The notes beneath the pieces were generated by a model, which saw nothing but the letters and a program-made list of their open reading frames with translations, was not told the origin of the DNA and made no database searches. The position numbers were made by a program, and so were the translations under genes. From Mucilaginibacter gossypii (lineage in GTDB: Bacteria > Bacteroidota > Bacteroidia > Sphingobacteriales > Sphingobacteriaceae): a stretch of 64,000 bases of DNA. Position 1 is the stretch's first letter. Every line of letters starts with the position of its first letter. The stretch spans positions 477,940 to 541,939 of the forward strand of contig NZ_FNCG01000002.1 of assembly GCF_900100945.1 (NCBI RefSeq), read 5' to 3'. Below, one piece after another: positions 26,716 to 34,464 of this stretch.

Positions 26716-27050
26716 GACAGATCGCCTAAAATCTCTTTAAGTGCTTTGTCGTAATCGGCTTTGGTAATAACCCCGGCATCAAATTGTTTGTATAGTTCAT
26801 GCAGCTTCAGCGCTTTTTCGGTGGTATAACCCGGATAACCCGATTTATAATAATCTAAAGGCGCTTTTTCCTTTTCAAACGACCAGATAAGCGCCCAAAT
26901 CCAGCCGATAATAGTCCAGCCCAGAAACAGGTTTAACAGGAAGATTAATTTAAAGTCGGCTTTTTCGCGGGCAATTATAGCGGGTATAAAATACAGCAGT
27001 GCGCCAATTGCCATGCCCATCATTCCAGCAATGCCAAATATGAAATTCAT
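26712..27050 (-). CDS. Superinfection-immunity-like membrane protein with SHOCT domain
   Basis: A 112-residue protein with two membrane spans (about 3-24 and 32-58: LIFLLNLFLGWTIIGWIWAL). NLFLGWTIIGWIWALIW is the core of the superinfection-immunity/TM2-like family, and a C-terminal SHOCT motif follows (LHELYKQFDAGVITKADYDK, residues 84-103). Phage-encoded relatives block later infections, but chromosomal copies are widespread and mostly uncharacterised, so an antiphage role is not implied. It converges with the uridine kinase gene. Confidence 0.75.
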   Translation of the reverse strand: MNFIFGIAGMMGMAIGALLYFIPAIIAREKADFKLIFLLNLFLGWTIIGWIWALIWSFEKEKAPLDYYKSGYPGYTTEKALKLHELYKQFDAGVITKADYDKALKEILGDLS

Positions 27051-27103
27051 GTTTTAAAGATAGGAGTTTCTTTGAGAGGGATGCTATAGCGTTTTACTAA
27101 ATC

Positions 27104-27160
27104 GTCATTGCGAGGAACGAAGCAATCGCGAGCTATACAGAGCGGACTTGCTTATTGAGG
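27104..27160. repeat. GTCATTGCGAGG palindromic repeat, copy 1 (degenerate)
   Basis: Starts GTCATTGCGAGGAACGAAGC and continues to TTGCTTATTGAGG. The left arm matches the other copies, and the right arm is decayed. It belongs to the six-copy family at 28138, 28241, 30078, 31988 and 35786. Confidence 0.7.
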
Positions 27161-27293
27161 ATTATTAATAATTGTAATTTGATTTTTATAGGTATTAATG
27201 AGCTCCCTACGGTCGGTTGTCTTCGTGCTTTATGATGACGTCATTGTAAATAATTGATTATCAAGTTGGTTTTTTGGGCCTGTTTTGTGATAT

Positions 27294-27376
27294 GGGCGTT
27301 GCCTGTGGCCCGCGCTATACGCTCATACTGCACGGGCATTAGCCACAAGGCCGGTATCCGCTGCTATCGCTAACGC
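27294..27376. repeat. GGGCGTTG...CTAACGC intergenic element
   Basis: An 83-bp element starting GGGCGTTGCC and ending TCGCTAACGC, whose ends form imperfect terminal inverted repeats. It contains internal GGCCCGCGCTATACGCTC and GGTATCCGCTGC segments. Similar GGGCGT...CACGC-type elements are, as I recall, scattered between genes in many Bacteroidota. Only one copy is seen in this window. Confidence 0.45.
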
Positions 27377-27460
27377 GCCAGACACACCATCGCTAAGATA
27401 TATTTTATACGTCATCACGGTGTTTTTCAGGATTTCCTTGATGGTTACTCAATGACGTGA

Positions 27461-28117
27461 CTACAGAATTATTTCCGGCACGTCGCCTTCAATAATGAGC
27501 TTCCCTGCCGTAGCCTGTTTTATTTCTTCAACACTTACTCCCGGAGCCCTTTCAATAAGCCTGAAACCACCTTCGGGCAAAACGTCAAATACACCCAGCT
27601 CCGTCACGATTTTTTTAACGCAGTGTACGCCGGTGAGGGGAAGGGTACACTGGGGCAGCAACTTTGATTCGCCCGCTTTGTTTACGTGCTGCATGGCTAC
27701 AATGATATTTTCGGCCGACGCTACAAGATCCATAGCGCCACCCATACCTTTAACCATTTTACCGGGGATTTTCCAGTTGGCTATATCCCCATTTTCGGAT
27801 ACTTCCATAGCGCCAAGGATGGTAAGGTTTACCTTTTTAGCCCTGATCATCCCAAAACTCATGGCCGAATCAAATATGGCCGATCCTGGCAGCATGGTGA
27901 TGGTTTGTTTGCCTGCATTAATGGTATCCGGGTCTTCCTCCCCCTCAAAAGGGAAAGGTCCCATCCCCAATAAACCATTTTCGGATTGTAATACCACATC
28001 CATGGTATCCGGTATATAATTGGCTACCAGCGTTGGGATGCCAATGCCGAGGTTAACATAATAACCGTCTTTTATTTCTTTTGCAATTCGCTTTGCGATG
28101 CCTTGTTTGTCAAGCAT
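27461..28117 (-). CDS. scoB: 3-oxoacid CoA-transferase subunit B
   Basis: A 218-residue subunit B of a family I CoA-transferase. It carries the catalytic Glu in LQSENGLLGMGPFP (Glu about residue 46), GLGIGIPTLVANYIP near the N-terminus, and the GAMEVSENGDIANW stretch. With subunit A it transfers CoA between succinyl-CoA and a 3-oxoacid, allowing acetoacetate use. That complements the beta-oxidation genes at 1-8.9 kb, though it could also act on other short-chain acids. It is separated from scoA by 227 bp filled with two palindromic repeats, unusual for an operon of interdependent subunits. Confidence 0.9.
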   Translation of the reverse strand: MLDKQGIAKRIAKEIKDGYYVNLGIGIPTLVANYIPDTMDVVLQSENGLLGMGPFPFEGEEDPDTINAGKQTITMLPGSAIFDSAMSFGMIRAKKVNLTILGAMEVSENGDIANWKIPGKMVKGMGGAMDLVASAENIIVAMQHVNKAGESKLLPQCTLPLTGVHCVKKIVTELGVFDVLPEGGFRLIERAPGVSVEEIKQATAGKLIIEGDVPEIIL

Positions 28118-28137
28118 GATTTTCTTTATTAAATCAT

Positions 28138-28219
28138 GTCATTGCGAGGTACGAAGCAATCGCATGCTATACAGGGTGGCTATGCCTCTGTGCGATTGCC
28201 ACGCTACGCTCGCAATGAC
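28138..28219. repeat. GTCATTGCGAGG palindromic repeat, copy 2
   Basis: An 82-bp element with left arm GTCATTGCGAGGTACGAAGC and right arm ending GCTCGCAATGAC. The arms are inverted copies, so RNA from either strand would form a long hairpin. It sits between scoA and scoB. Confidence 0.85.
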
Positions 28220-28240
28220 ATGTTGCGTTTTATTAATTAT

Positions 28241-28330
28241 GTCATTGAGGAACGAGGCAATCGCTTGCTATACAGAGAGACTTGTATAGTCGCTCTGCCA
28301 ATCGGGGATTGCTTCGTGCCTCGCAATGAC
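28241..28330. repeat. GTCATTGCGAGG palindromic repeat, copy 3
   Basis: A 90-bp element, GTCATTGAGGAACGAGGC to TTCGTGCCTCGCAATGAC, in tandem with copy 2 after a 21-bp gap. The left arm has lost CG relative to the consensus. Also within the scoA-scoB gap. Confidence 0.85.
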
Positions 28331-28344
28331 GTGGTGTTTGATAT

Positions 28345-29043
28345 TTATTGTTTACTTCTCACCGTTGCATGCTCAATTCGTTTTTCGTAGTTGGCCCCCT
28401 TAAAAACCCTGTGTACATAAATACCCGGTGTATGGATATGATCCGGATCAAGTTTGCCGGGTTGTACCAGTTCTTCCACTTCGGCAATGGTTACCTTACC
28501 GGCCATAGCCATTACCGGGTTAAAATTGCGGGCGGTTGACCGGTATACCAGGTTACCCATAGTATCACCTTTCCAGGCCTTTACAATGGCAAAGTCGGCA
28601 TTAAAAGCCATCTCCATTAAATAATCCTTACCGTTAAAGTTGCGCACTTCCTTGCCTTCGGCCACTTCGGTGCCAATACCTGCGGGGGTGAATATGGCGG
28701 GCATGCCGTAACCGGCGGCCATACAGCGGGTGGCCAGCGTACCTTGTGGTATCAGTTCCACTTCAAGCTCGCCGCTTAGTAACTGGCGTTCAAATTCAGC
28801 GTTTTCGCCCACGTACGATGAGATCATTTTTTTTACTTGGCGCTGCTTCAGCATCAGGCCGATGCCGAAGTCATCAACCCCGGCATTATTGGAGATACAG
28901 GTGAGTTGCTTAACCCCCTTTTTTACCAGGGCGGCAATGCAATTTTCGGGCAATCCGCATAATCCGAATCCGCCGAGCATAAGGGTCATGCCGTCGGTAA
29001 TATCGCGGATGGCCTCATCGGCACCACTAACTACTTTATTCAT
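28345..29043 (-). CDS. scoA: 3-oxoacid CoA-transferase subunit A
   Basis: A 232-residue subunit A of a family I CoA-transferase. It has the CoA-binding [16 protein letters not shown] motif (residues about 26-41), [14 protein letters not shown], and a C-terminal [15 protein letters not shown] segment. It works with ScoB to move CoA between succinyl-CoA and acetoacetate. The first 28 codons and about 65 bp upstream are duplicated at 29252-29405. Two palindromes separate it from scoB, so expression of the second subunit must cross them. Confidence 0.9.
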   Translation of the reverse strand: MNKVVSGADEAIRDITDGMTLMLGGFGLCGLPENCIAALVKKGVKQLTCISNNAGVDDFGIGLMLKQRQVKKMISSYVGENAEFERQLLSGELEVELIPQGTLATRCMAAGYGMPAIFTPAGIGTEVAEGKEVRNFNGKDYLMEMAFNADFAIVKAWKGDTMGNLVYRSTARNFNPVMAMAGKVTIAEVEELVQPGKLDPDHIHTPGIYVHRVFKGANYEKRIEHATVRSKQ

Positions 29044-29251
29044 ATATTATAATTGGTTGCTATAAATTTAAGTAAAATAAGCCTGAAGCTTATGGTTATG
29101 TAGATAACTTATTAGGGCAGGTTTGTGTTTTATGAATGTAAGCGTATTACATTGTTTTAACTTAAGCTTTTGAAGGATGGAATGGAAATGGGCGATCGGG
29201 GCCACAAGTCAGCTCTGCACCACCCTGCACACAAGACTTGCGCCAAAAGAG

Positions 29252-29405
29252 GCATAAACCAAAGCCGCCCAGCATGAGGGTCATACCATCGGAAATGTCG
29301 CGGATGGCCTCATCGGCACCACTAACTACTTTATTCATATATTATAATTGGTTGCTATAAATTTAAGTAAAATAAGCTTAATGCTTATTGTTATGTAGAT
29401 AACTT
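29252..29405 (-). pseudogene. Duplicated 5' end of scoA with its upstream region
   Basis: This segment aligns without gaps to about 28958-29110, including the ATG (29338-29336, minus strand) and about 28 codons. Identity is complete from about 29306 through the start and into the leader. Farther into the coding part the differences are mostly at third codon positions, with one Thr-to-Ser change. After GGFGLC the frame changes into unrelated sequence (LFWRKSCVQ) and stops. It is a truncated copy, not a working gene. Confidence 0.8.
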
Positions 29406-29506
29406 CCTACCGCACGACTGTGTTTTTATAAATGATGTTTTATAGGTTTTATAAAACAAATAGAAATTAATTTTATTATTAATTAATACACCAAATATCA
29501 AAACCT

Positions 29507-30064
29507 ATGGAATTAAGAGATGACGAGTTCAGGAGCGACGAGCTTAAACGCCCCGAACATGAAGAAAACAAACCCAATGCTTACCGGGTGGACGACGACA
29601 ATAATGAGGACGAAAAAGACCTGAAGCGAAGTTATCTGTTTGGTAGCTCAGAAATGAACAGCCCCAATGACCCAGGTATGGAAGGAAACGGTATGGGAGG
29701 CGAAAATTTTGGTCAAAACAATATCACCCCGGCCGGTAACGATAAAGACAATCCGTCACAAATGGCGGGCAATAATAACGAATACTTTAACCGCACCCAG
29801 CCTGCCGAGGAACATCCCGAAAACAGCAATTTTAAAGATCCTAACCAGGCAGGTAACGCCAACTACGGCAATGTGATCAACGTATCACAAAACGGCCGTT
29901 CGGATGAGGACAATGGACAAACGGAAACCAGTAATAGCAAGCCCAACCCGCAGCAGCAATACCAGGAAGGAACTGCCGATGATGACGGGGATGCCAGCAA
30001 AAAGCAACAAACCAATATTCCAGGACCTAATGAGTTGCCTGATCAGCAGAAGGTAGGGGAGTAA
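29507..30064 (+). CDS. Intrinsically disordered hydrophilic protein
   Basis: A 185-residue protein dominated by Asn, Asp, Glu, Gln, Gly, Pro and Lys, with no Cys, no Trp, almost no hydrophobic clusters and no signal peptide. Repeated short motifs such as NxxNxxN and acidic runs (DDDNNEDEKD) predict disorder throughout. Such hydrophilins often protect against desiccation or osmotic stress; that role is a guess here. Base composition and frame are consistent with a real gene. Confidence 0.6.
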   Translation: MELRDDEFRSDELKRPEHEENKPNAYRVDDDNNEDEKDLKRSYLFGSSEMNSPNDPGMEGNGMGGENFGQNNITPAGNDKDNPSQMAGNNNEYFNRTQPAEEHPENSNFKDPNQAGNANYGNVINVSQNGRSDEDNGQTETSNSKPNPQQQYQEGTADDDGDASKKQQTNIPGPNELPDQQKVGE

Positions 30065-30077
30065 GGTGAAATTTTAT

Positions 30078-30197
30078 GTCATTGCGAAGAGCGAGTCGGA
30101 ATGAGCCTTGGGGCGACGTGGCAATCTCGTCGTTTTGCAATACGAAAAGCATATTTGCCCTGTATTGCTACGAGATTGCCGCGTTACGCTCAATGAC
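30078..30197. repeat. GTCATTGCGAGG palindromic repeat, copy 4
   Basis: A 120-bp version, GTCATTGCGAAGAGCGAGTC to GCGTTACGCTCAATGAC, with an extra inner inverted repeat (CAATCTCGT / ACGAGATTG). It lies between the convergent disordered-protein and SGNH-esterase genes, where it could double as a bidirectional terminator. Confidence 0.75.
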
Positions 30198-30210
30198 ATG
30201 GTTTTATATT

Positions 30211-31296
30211 TTACCACTTAACCGTCTTTTCCATAAAAGCGATCAAATCATCGGCCATAGCTTGCTGCTCTTTCAGGCTCGGATGCCCCGGTGTATTTTT
30301 ATAAGGAATAAAGTGCGTGTAAATGCCTTTATCATTTAAAGCAGCAACGGCCTTTTCGATATAACCAGGCCATGGCGAACCTGCTTTGGTTGCATCCATG
30401 CTGCCCAGCGCGCAAATGATCTGTGCTTTAGGATATACCTTGCGGATACTTTTTACAAACTCTTTATAAGCTTTAATGATCTGCTCCGGCTCGGGGGCTT
30501 TACTGCCAAAGCGCTCTTTAAACTGTGGATTGTTGGGTTGGTTTACAATCCACGAATCATTTTGAAACAGGTTGATCACTACTACATCGGGCGTATACTT
30601 TTTGAAATTCCAGGTGCTTGTTGGGTCTGTTGGATCAAGGCGGTTATACATTTCGGGCATAATGAGCGGGAACCAGCTCACGGTAATGCCGATACCGCTT
30701 TTAGAGGTGCAAACATACTGTGCATTAAAGTGACGGGCAGTAAGGGCCGCGTAGCTAAGGTAGCCGTTTTCATAAGGGGCGCTGCCACGATCCTGCCCGG
30801 TGGTGTCCTCATCGGCATAACCGCAGGTAATGGAGTTGCCGAAAAATTCGATCTTACGTTTTTTAGCCTCTGGTGCAGTTAATGCAGTAGCTTCTTTGGC
30901 CAAGGTGAACTGATAAAAAAGGGTTTTGCCTTTGTCCCATTCGGTACGTTTAAACAGTTCGAGGGTGTGCTTACCGCTCGGCAGGTTCTCAGCGAGTGTA
31001 TAAGCCTGTTTGGTATTATCAAGGTGAATGGTGTTTACAACCTTGTCATCAACAATGATGGTAAAATAGTTTTCGCCCCGTTCATCCTGCATCACAGCCG
31101 ATGCGCCGGTTCCGTCAAAACTAATTTTTAATGATGAGCCCGTCCAGTACAGTTCGGCAGCTTCATCAGTTTGATTGATCCGACCGGTGTAGCGGATGCG
31201 CTGATCTTTGCTCTTTAAAATAATATTTTGAGCAAGACAGCTTGTTATTGAACCGGTAAATGCAATGAAAAATACAAGAAAATATAATCTGCGCAT
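30211..31296 (-). CDS. SGNH/GDSL-hydrolase carbohydrate esterase (CE2-like), exported
   Basis: A 361-residue protein with a signal peptide and possible lipobox Cys20 (SITSC). An N-terminal jelly-roll region (about 25-140) precedes an SGNH domain: nucleophile Ser155 in FFGNSITCGY, an oxyanion Asn in INLFQNDSW, and a C-terminal His in NTPGHPSLKEQQAMADDL. The jelly-roll plus SGNH order is that of CE2 acetyl-xylan/glucomannan esterases. It probably deacetylates plant polysaccharide in the periplasm or at the surface. Single gene; upstream lies repeat element A. Confidence 0.82.
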   Translation of the reverse strand: MRRLYFLVFFIAFTGSITSCLAQNIILKSKDQRIRYTGRINQTDEAAELYWTGSSLKISFDGTGASAVMQDERGENYFTIIVDDKVVNTIHLDNTKQAYTLAENLPSGKHTLELFKRTEWDKGKTLFYQFTLAKEATALTAPEAKKRKIEFFGNSITCGYADEDTTGQDRGSAPYENGYLSYAALTARHFNAQYVCTSKSGIGITVSWFPLIMPEMYNRLDPTDPTSTWNFKKYTPDVVVINLFQNDSWIVNQPNNPQFKERFGSKAPEPEQIIKAYKEFVKSIRKVYPKAQIICALGSMDATKAGSPWPGYIEKAVAALNDKGIYTHFIPYKNTPGHPSLKEQQAMADDLIAFMEKTVKW

Positions 31297-31314
31297 CTTT
31301 ATTAGGGTTTGGCC

Positions 31315-31342
31315 GCCCTAAAAATAGGAAACTTATGCAAAA
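31315..31342. repeat. 28-bp exact direct repeat, copy 1
   Basis: A 28-bp sequence beginning GCCCTAAAAATAGG and ending TTATGCAAAA recurs exactly at 31500-31527, 185 bp away, with hairpin element A between. It lies just upstream of the esterase gene and may carry part of its promoter. Confidence 0.75.
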
Positions 31343-31378
31343 TCAATGCAGCAAAAAAATCTCCTCTATGCCTATGCC

Positions 31379-31490
31379 GTTGTTGGTGTTGTCCCCAACA
31401 ACTTCTATTCTTTCAATAAATTATGTTTTTTAATTACGTTACCGTTAATAAAACTGGTAAACAAATTTTGTTGGTGACAACACCAACAAC
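31379..31490. repeat. Repeat element A with hairpin termini (MITE-like)
   Basis: A 112-bp element whose ends are inverted copies (left gttgttggtgttgtccccaa, right the complement with one mismatch over about 23 bp). Each end can itself fold because TTGTTGG pairs with CCAACAA. The interior is AT-rich with no coding potential. Element B at 35871-36145 has the same ends. This looks like a non-autonomous mobile unit or a paired extragenic palindrome. Confidence 0.7.
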
Positions 31491-31499
31491 GGCGGGGTT

Positions 31500-31527
31500 G
31501 CCCTAAAAATAGGAAACTTATGCAAAA
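31500..31527. repeat. 28-bp exact direct repeat, copy 2
   Basis: Exact second copy of the 31315-31342 sequence, on the far side of element A. The repeat is too long for a usual target-site duplication, so a local tandem duplication of the block or recombination is more likely. Confidence 0.75.
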
Positions 31528-31573
31528 CGCGGATAAGTTATTAGCCTATTCGCAAATATTTGTTAAGAAACTA

Positions 31574-31936
31574 TCATTCAATTGGCATCCCAAATTGCAG
31601 CAGGTAACCATTATAGTCAAAAACGCCGAATTCGCGCATGCCGTAATTAAAATCTTCAATAGGGTAGCAAATTACTGCCCTGTCTTTCAGTTCGCTCCAC
31701 AATAGATCAACTTTATCTGTCCGGATATAAAACGAGCCGGTAAATTTGGGCACGGTGAACGATGCATTATCAACAGGCAAAGCTAACATGATCTCAATAT
31801 CATCACGGCTTACCGTAGCCCAGCCCCAGTCTTCATCATAGCCAATACAGGTAAAACCAAGGTTATTAATGTAAAAATCAACACTTTCCCGTACCTGCCG
31901 GGTGTATAACATGGGAGCAATAGATTTTAAAGACAT
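31574..31936 (-). CDS. VOC superfamily (glyoxalase/bleomycin-resistance-like) protein
   Basis: A 120-residue single VOC module: APMLYTRQVRESVDFYINNLGF at the N-terminus, IEIMLALP in the middle, and GMREFGVFDYNGYLLQFGMP at the C-terminus, including the metal-ligand-type Glu and Gln/Phe positions. These proteins form beta-alpha-beta3 dimers that bind metal or sequester small hydrophobic compounds. The substrate cannot be predicted. It is transcribed toward element A. Confidence 0.8.
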   Translation of the reverse strand: MSLKSIAPMLYTRQVRESVDFYINNLGFTCIGYDEDWGWATVSRDDIEIMLALPVDNASFTVPKFTGSFYIRTDKVDLLWSELKDRAVICYPIEDFNYGMREFGVFDYNGYLLQFGMPIE

Positions 31937-31987
31937 ATTTGAAATAAGTTAGGGCGCAAATTGTAAAAACGTAGTTCAATTAAAGCC

Positions 31988-32067
31988 GTCATTGCGAGGT
32001 ACGAAGCAATCCCAAACTTTACAGAGCGGCTATGCTAATCGGGGATTGCTTGGTACCTCGCAATGAC
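31988..32067. repeat. GTCATTGCGAGG palindromic repeat, copy 5
   Basis: The best-preserved copy: GTCATTGCGAGGTACGAAGC at the left and GCTTGGTACCTCGCAATGAC at the right are near-perfect complements over about 25 bp. It lies 29 bp beyond the mutS2 stop and may also act as a transcription terminator or mRNA-end hairpin. Confidence 0.9.
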
Positions 32068-32096
32068 GGGGCTTTTATGATATTTTAACGTTATGG

Positions 32097-34460
32097 TTAC
32101 TTCAAATATACATAAGTTATTCCATCTCCGCCACGATCAGCATGCTCATCTTCCATGCGGTCAACCTGTTCATATTTTTTGAGGTATTGCCTGATCATTT
32201 TGCGTAAAATTCCATCGCCTTTACCATGAATGATCTTGAGGTTGTTAAAACCCATCATCAGTGCACGATCAAACAGTTTTTCAATGGCGTGAAGCGCATC
32301 TTCGGTACGCTGGCCACGTACGTCAATCTCCGGACTAAAACTGGCCATGTCATTGGTGTGCGAACTGAAATTTCGCCTGATCTCTTTAGGTACCGATGAT
32401 TTGGAAACTTTGATCACGCGTTTCTTTTTAGCAACCGTGCGTAAATCGCCAATGGCAATTACTACATTCTCTTTAATGATCTCTATCACCTGGCCTGTAG
32501 TTTCCGAATCGATGAGTTTCACCCAGTCGCCAGGTTTTAATTCTTCATCGGCAGGAGCAGCAGGTTTTGGGGCCTCAGTTTTAACGGTGTTCTTTTTAAG
32601 CTCAACATTCAGATTTTCGCGCAGCTGCTTTGTCTTTTCTTTATCGGCATTGCTGCTCTTTATTTCGGAAATGGTATTTTCAACCAGCTTGTTTGCGTTC
32701 AGGATAATGTTCTTAGCCTGATCCTTGGCTTCCTTAATCAGTGTGCGTTTATTTTCTTCGAGATAGCTTTTTAACTTCTCGTTTTCTGCAAGCAGCTCAT
32801 TAACCTTGCGTTGTTGTTTATCCAGTTTTTGTTTGGTTTCAAAAATAGAGCGCTTTTCACGCTCCAGGTCAACAAGCAGGGTATCCACCTTTTTTTGCCC
32901 CTCACTTATTTTGTTTTTGGCGAGGTTAAGCACGTTTGCCGGCAAGCCTATTTTTTGGGCAATCTCAAAAGCATATGAACTGCCGGGTTTGCCGATCTCC
33001 AACTGGTACAGCGGCCTCATCTCAATATTATTGAACAACATCGAAGCATTTTCAATGCCCTCGGTGTTGCTGGCAAATATTTTAAGATTGGAGTAGTGCG
33101 TAGTTACCATGCCCTTAACCTTTTTTTGATTCAACGATTCCAACACGGCCTCGGCAATCGGCCCGCCAAATTGCGGATCGGTACCGGTACCAAATTCATC
33201 TATCAGGATCAGGGTTTTGCCGTTGGCCTGCTCCACAAAGTTTTTCATTTTGGACAGGTGGGCGCTATACGTACTCAAATCACTTTCTATCGATTGGTCA
33301 TCGCCTATATCAACAAAAAGTTGCTTGAACACACCTACAACGCTGGCCTCATCGGCAGGGATCAGTAAGCCAGCCTGCACCATCATTTGCAATAAACCAA
33401 CGGTTTTCATACAAACAGATTTACCGCCGGCGTTGGGACCCGATACCACGATGATGCGGGTACCTTCGTCTATCTGCATATTGAGTGGGACAACCGTTTT
33501 TTTCTCTGCCTTAAAATTCAGGAACAATAGCGGGTGACGGGCATTGTATAATTTAACCCTGGCCTCGTTTATCACCTGCGGCATTTCGGCCTCAATATCA
33601 ATGGCAAACAGGGCTTTGGCGCGCACAAAATCAAGCTTGGTTAGCAAACCATGATAGGAGAGTAGCAAAGGCACATAAGGCCTTAATTCGGTAGTTAAGG
33701 CGGTCAGAATTTTTACTATCTCCCGGCGGCGTTCAAACTCCAGGTCGCGGATGCGGTTGTTGAGTACAAATACCTCTTCGGGTTCAATATAAACTGTTTG
33801 GCCCGATGCTGATTCGTCATGCACAAAACCTTTCAGCTTGCGTTTGTTTTCGGCCAGCAGGGGGATCACCAGCCTACCATCGCGTACTGTTAACGAACCA
33901 TCGGCAGCCCAGCCGTTTGATGTGGCATTTTTAAAAACCATATCAATTTTTTTGCGGGCTTCCTGCTCGGCTTTGGCAATGCCTGTGGTAATTTCCATCA
34001 GCTCGCGCGAAGCATTGGGCCTGATCTTGCCTTTCTGATCAATTACGGCGTCTATCTTTTTAAGGATTGCCTTTTCAATAGGCAGGTGCTCAAAAAGGGC
34101 TTCAAGGTTAGGGTACAAGCCTTCACGCTCGTTAAAATAGGCAATAACGGCAAATACCGTGGTTAACGAAGCCTGAACCTGGTAAAACTCTTCTTCGCTT
34201 AAAAAAACGCCCTCTATACGGGCTTTATTGGCAAGGGACTTTATATCGAAAAAATGCTGGATGGGCAGGACCTCATCATTAACCAGGATATTCTTAAACT
34301 CGTTTGCCTGGCTCAGGAATTTATGGATCTGGTCGTAATTGCTCATCACCTGGATCTTGTCAACCATTTGTTGACCCATTTCGCTCAGGCAATGTGCTTT
34401 TATCAGTTCTTTTATCTCGGTAAAACCCAGCTTATCTACACTGTTTTGGGGGTAAAGCAT
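32097..34460 (-). CDS. mutS2: Endonuclease MutS2
   Basis: A 787-residue MutS2: a core domain, then the ABC-type ATPase with Walker A GPNAGGKS (about residues 339-346) and Walker B LILIDEFGTGTDP, a coiled-coil clamp (about 515-620) and a C-terminal Smr nuclease domain (IDVRGQRTEDALHAIEK, then LKIIHGKGDGILRKM). It lacks the MutS mismatch-recognition domain. Family members resolve recombination intermediates or, in Bacillus, rescue collided ribosomes. The DUF4296 lipoprotein gene starts upstream with a 4-bp gap, so the two form an operon. Confidence 0.95.
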   Translation of the reverse strand: MLYPQNSVDKLGFTEIKELIKAHCLSEMGQQMVDKIQVMSNYDQIHKFLSQANEFKNILVNDEVLPIQHFFDIKSLANKARIEGVFLSEEEFYQVQASLTTVFAVIAYFNEREGLYPNLEALFEHLPIEKAILKKIDAVIDQKGKIRPNASRELMEITTGIAKAEQEARKKIDMVFKNATSNGWAADGSLTVRDGRLVIPLLAENKRKLKGFVHDESASGQTVYIEPEEVFVLNNRIRDLEFERRREIVKILTALTTELRPYVPLLLSYHGLLTKLDFVRAKALFAIDIEAEMPQVINEARVKLYNARHPLLFLNFKAEKKTVVPLNMQIDEGTRIIVVSGPNAGGKSVCMKTVGLLQMMVQAGLLIPADEASVVGVFKQLFVDIGDDQSIESDLSTYSAHLSKMKNFVEQANGKTLILIDEFGTGTDPQFGGPIAEAVLESLNQKKVKGMVTTHYSNLKIFASNTEGIENASMLFNNIEMRPLYQLEIGKPGSSYAFEIAQKIGLPANVLNLAKNKISEGQKKVDTLLVDLEREKRSIFETKQKLDKQQRKVNELLAENEKLKSYLEENKRTLIKEAKDQAKNIILNANKLVENTISEIKSSNADKEKTKQLRENLNVELKKNTVKTEAPKPAAPADEELKPGDWVKLIDSETTGQVIEIIKENVVIAIGDLRTVAKKKRVIKVSKSSVPKEIRRNFSSHTNDMASFSPEIDVRGQRTEDALHAIEKLFDRALMMGFNNLKIIHGKGDGILRKMIRQYLKKYEQVDRMEDEHADRGGDGITYVYLK

Positions 34461-34464
34461 CAGG

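Larger units (their letters stand above)
27051..27460. other. Repeat-bearing intergenic region
   Basis: No gene seen in these 410 bases upstream of the minus-strand membrane-protein gene and downstream of scoB. It holds one degenerate GTCATTGCGAGG unit (27104-27160) and the GGGCGTTG...CTAACGC element (27294-27376). Confidence 0.6.

Noticed and set aside
26712..27050. Phage superinfection-exclusion gene as evidence for a prophage
   Set aside because: The family is common on chromosomes and no integrase, capsid, portal or terminase gene lies in the window.
31379..31490. Element A as a transcription terminator only
   Set aside because: The hairpins lack T tracts and the same ends recur in element B with a different interior, better explained as a repeat family.
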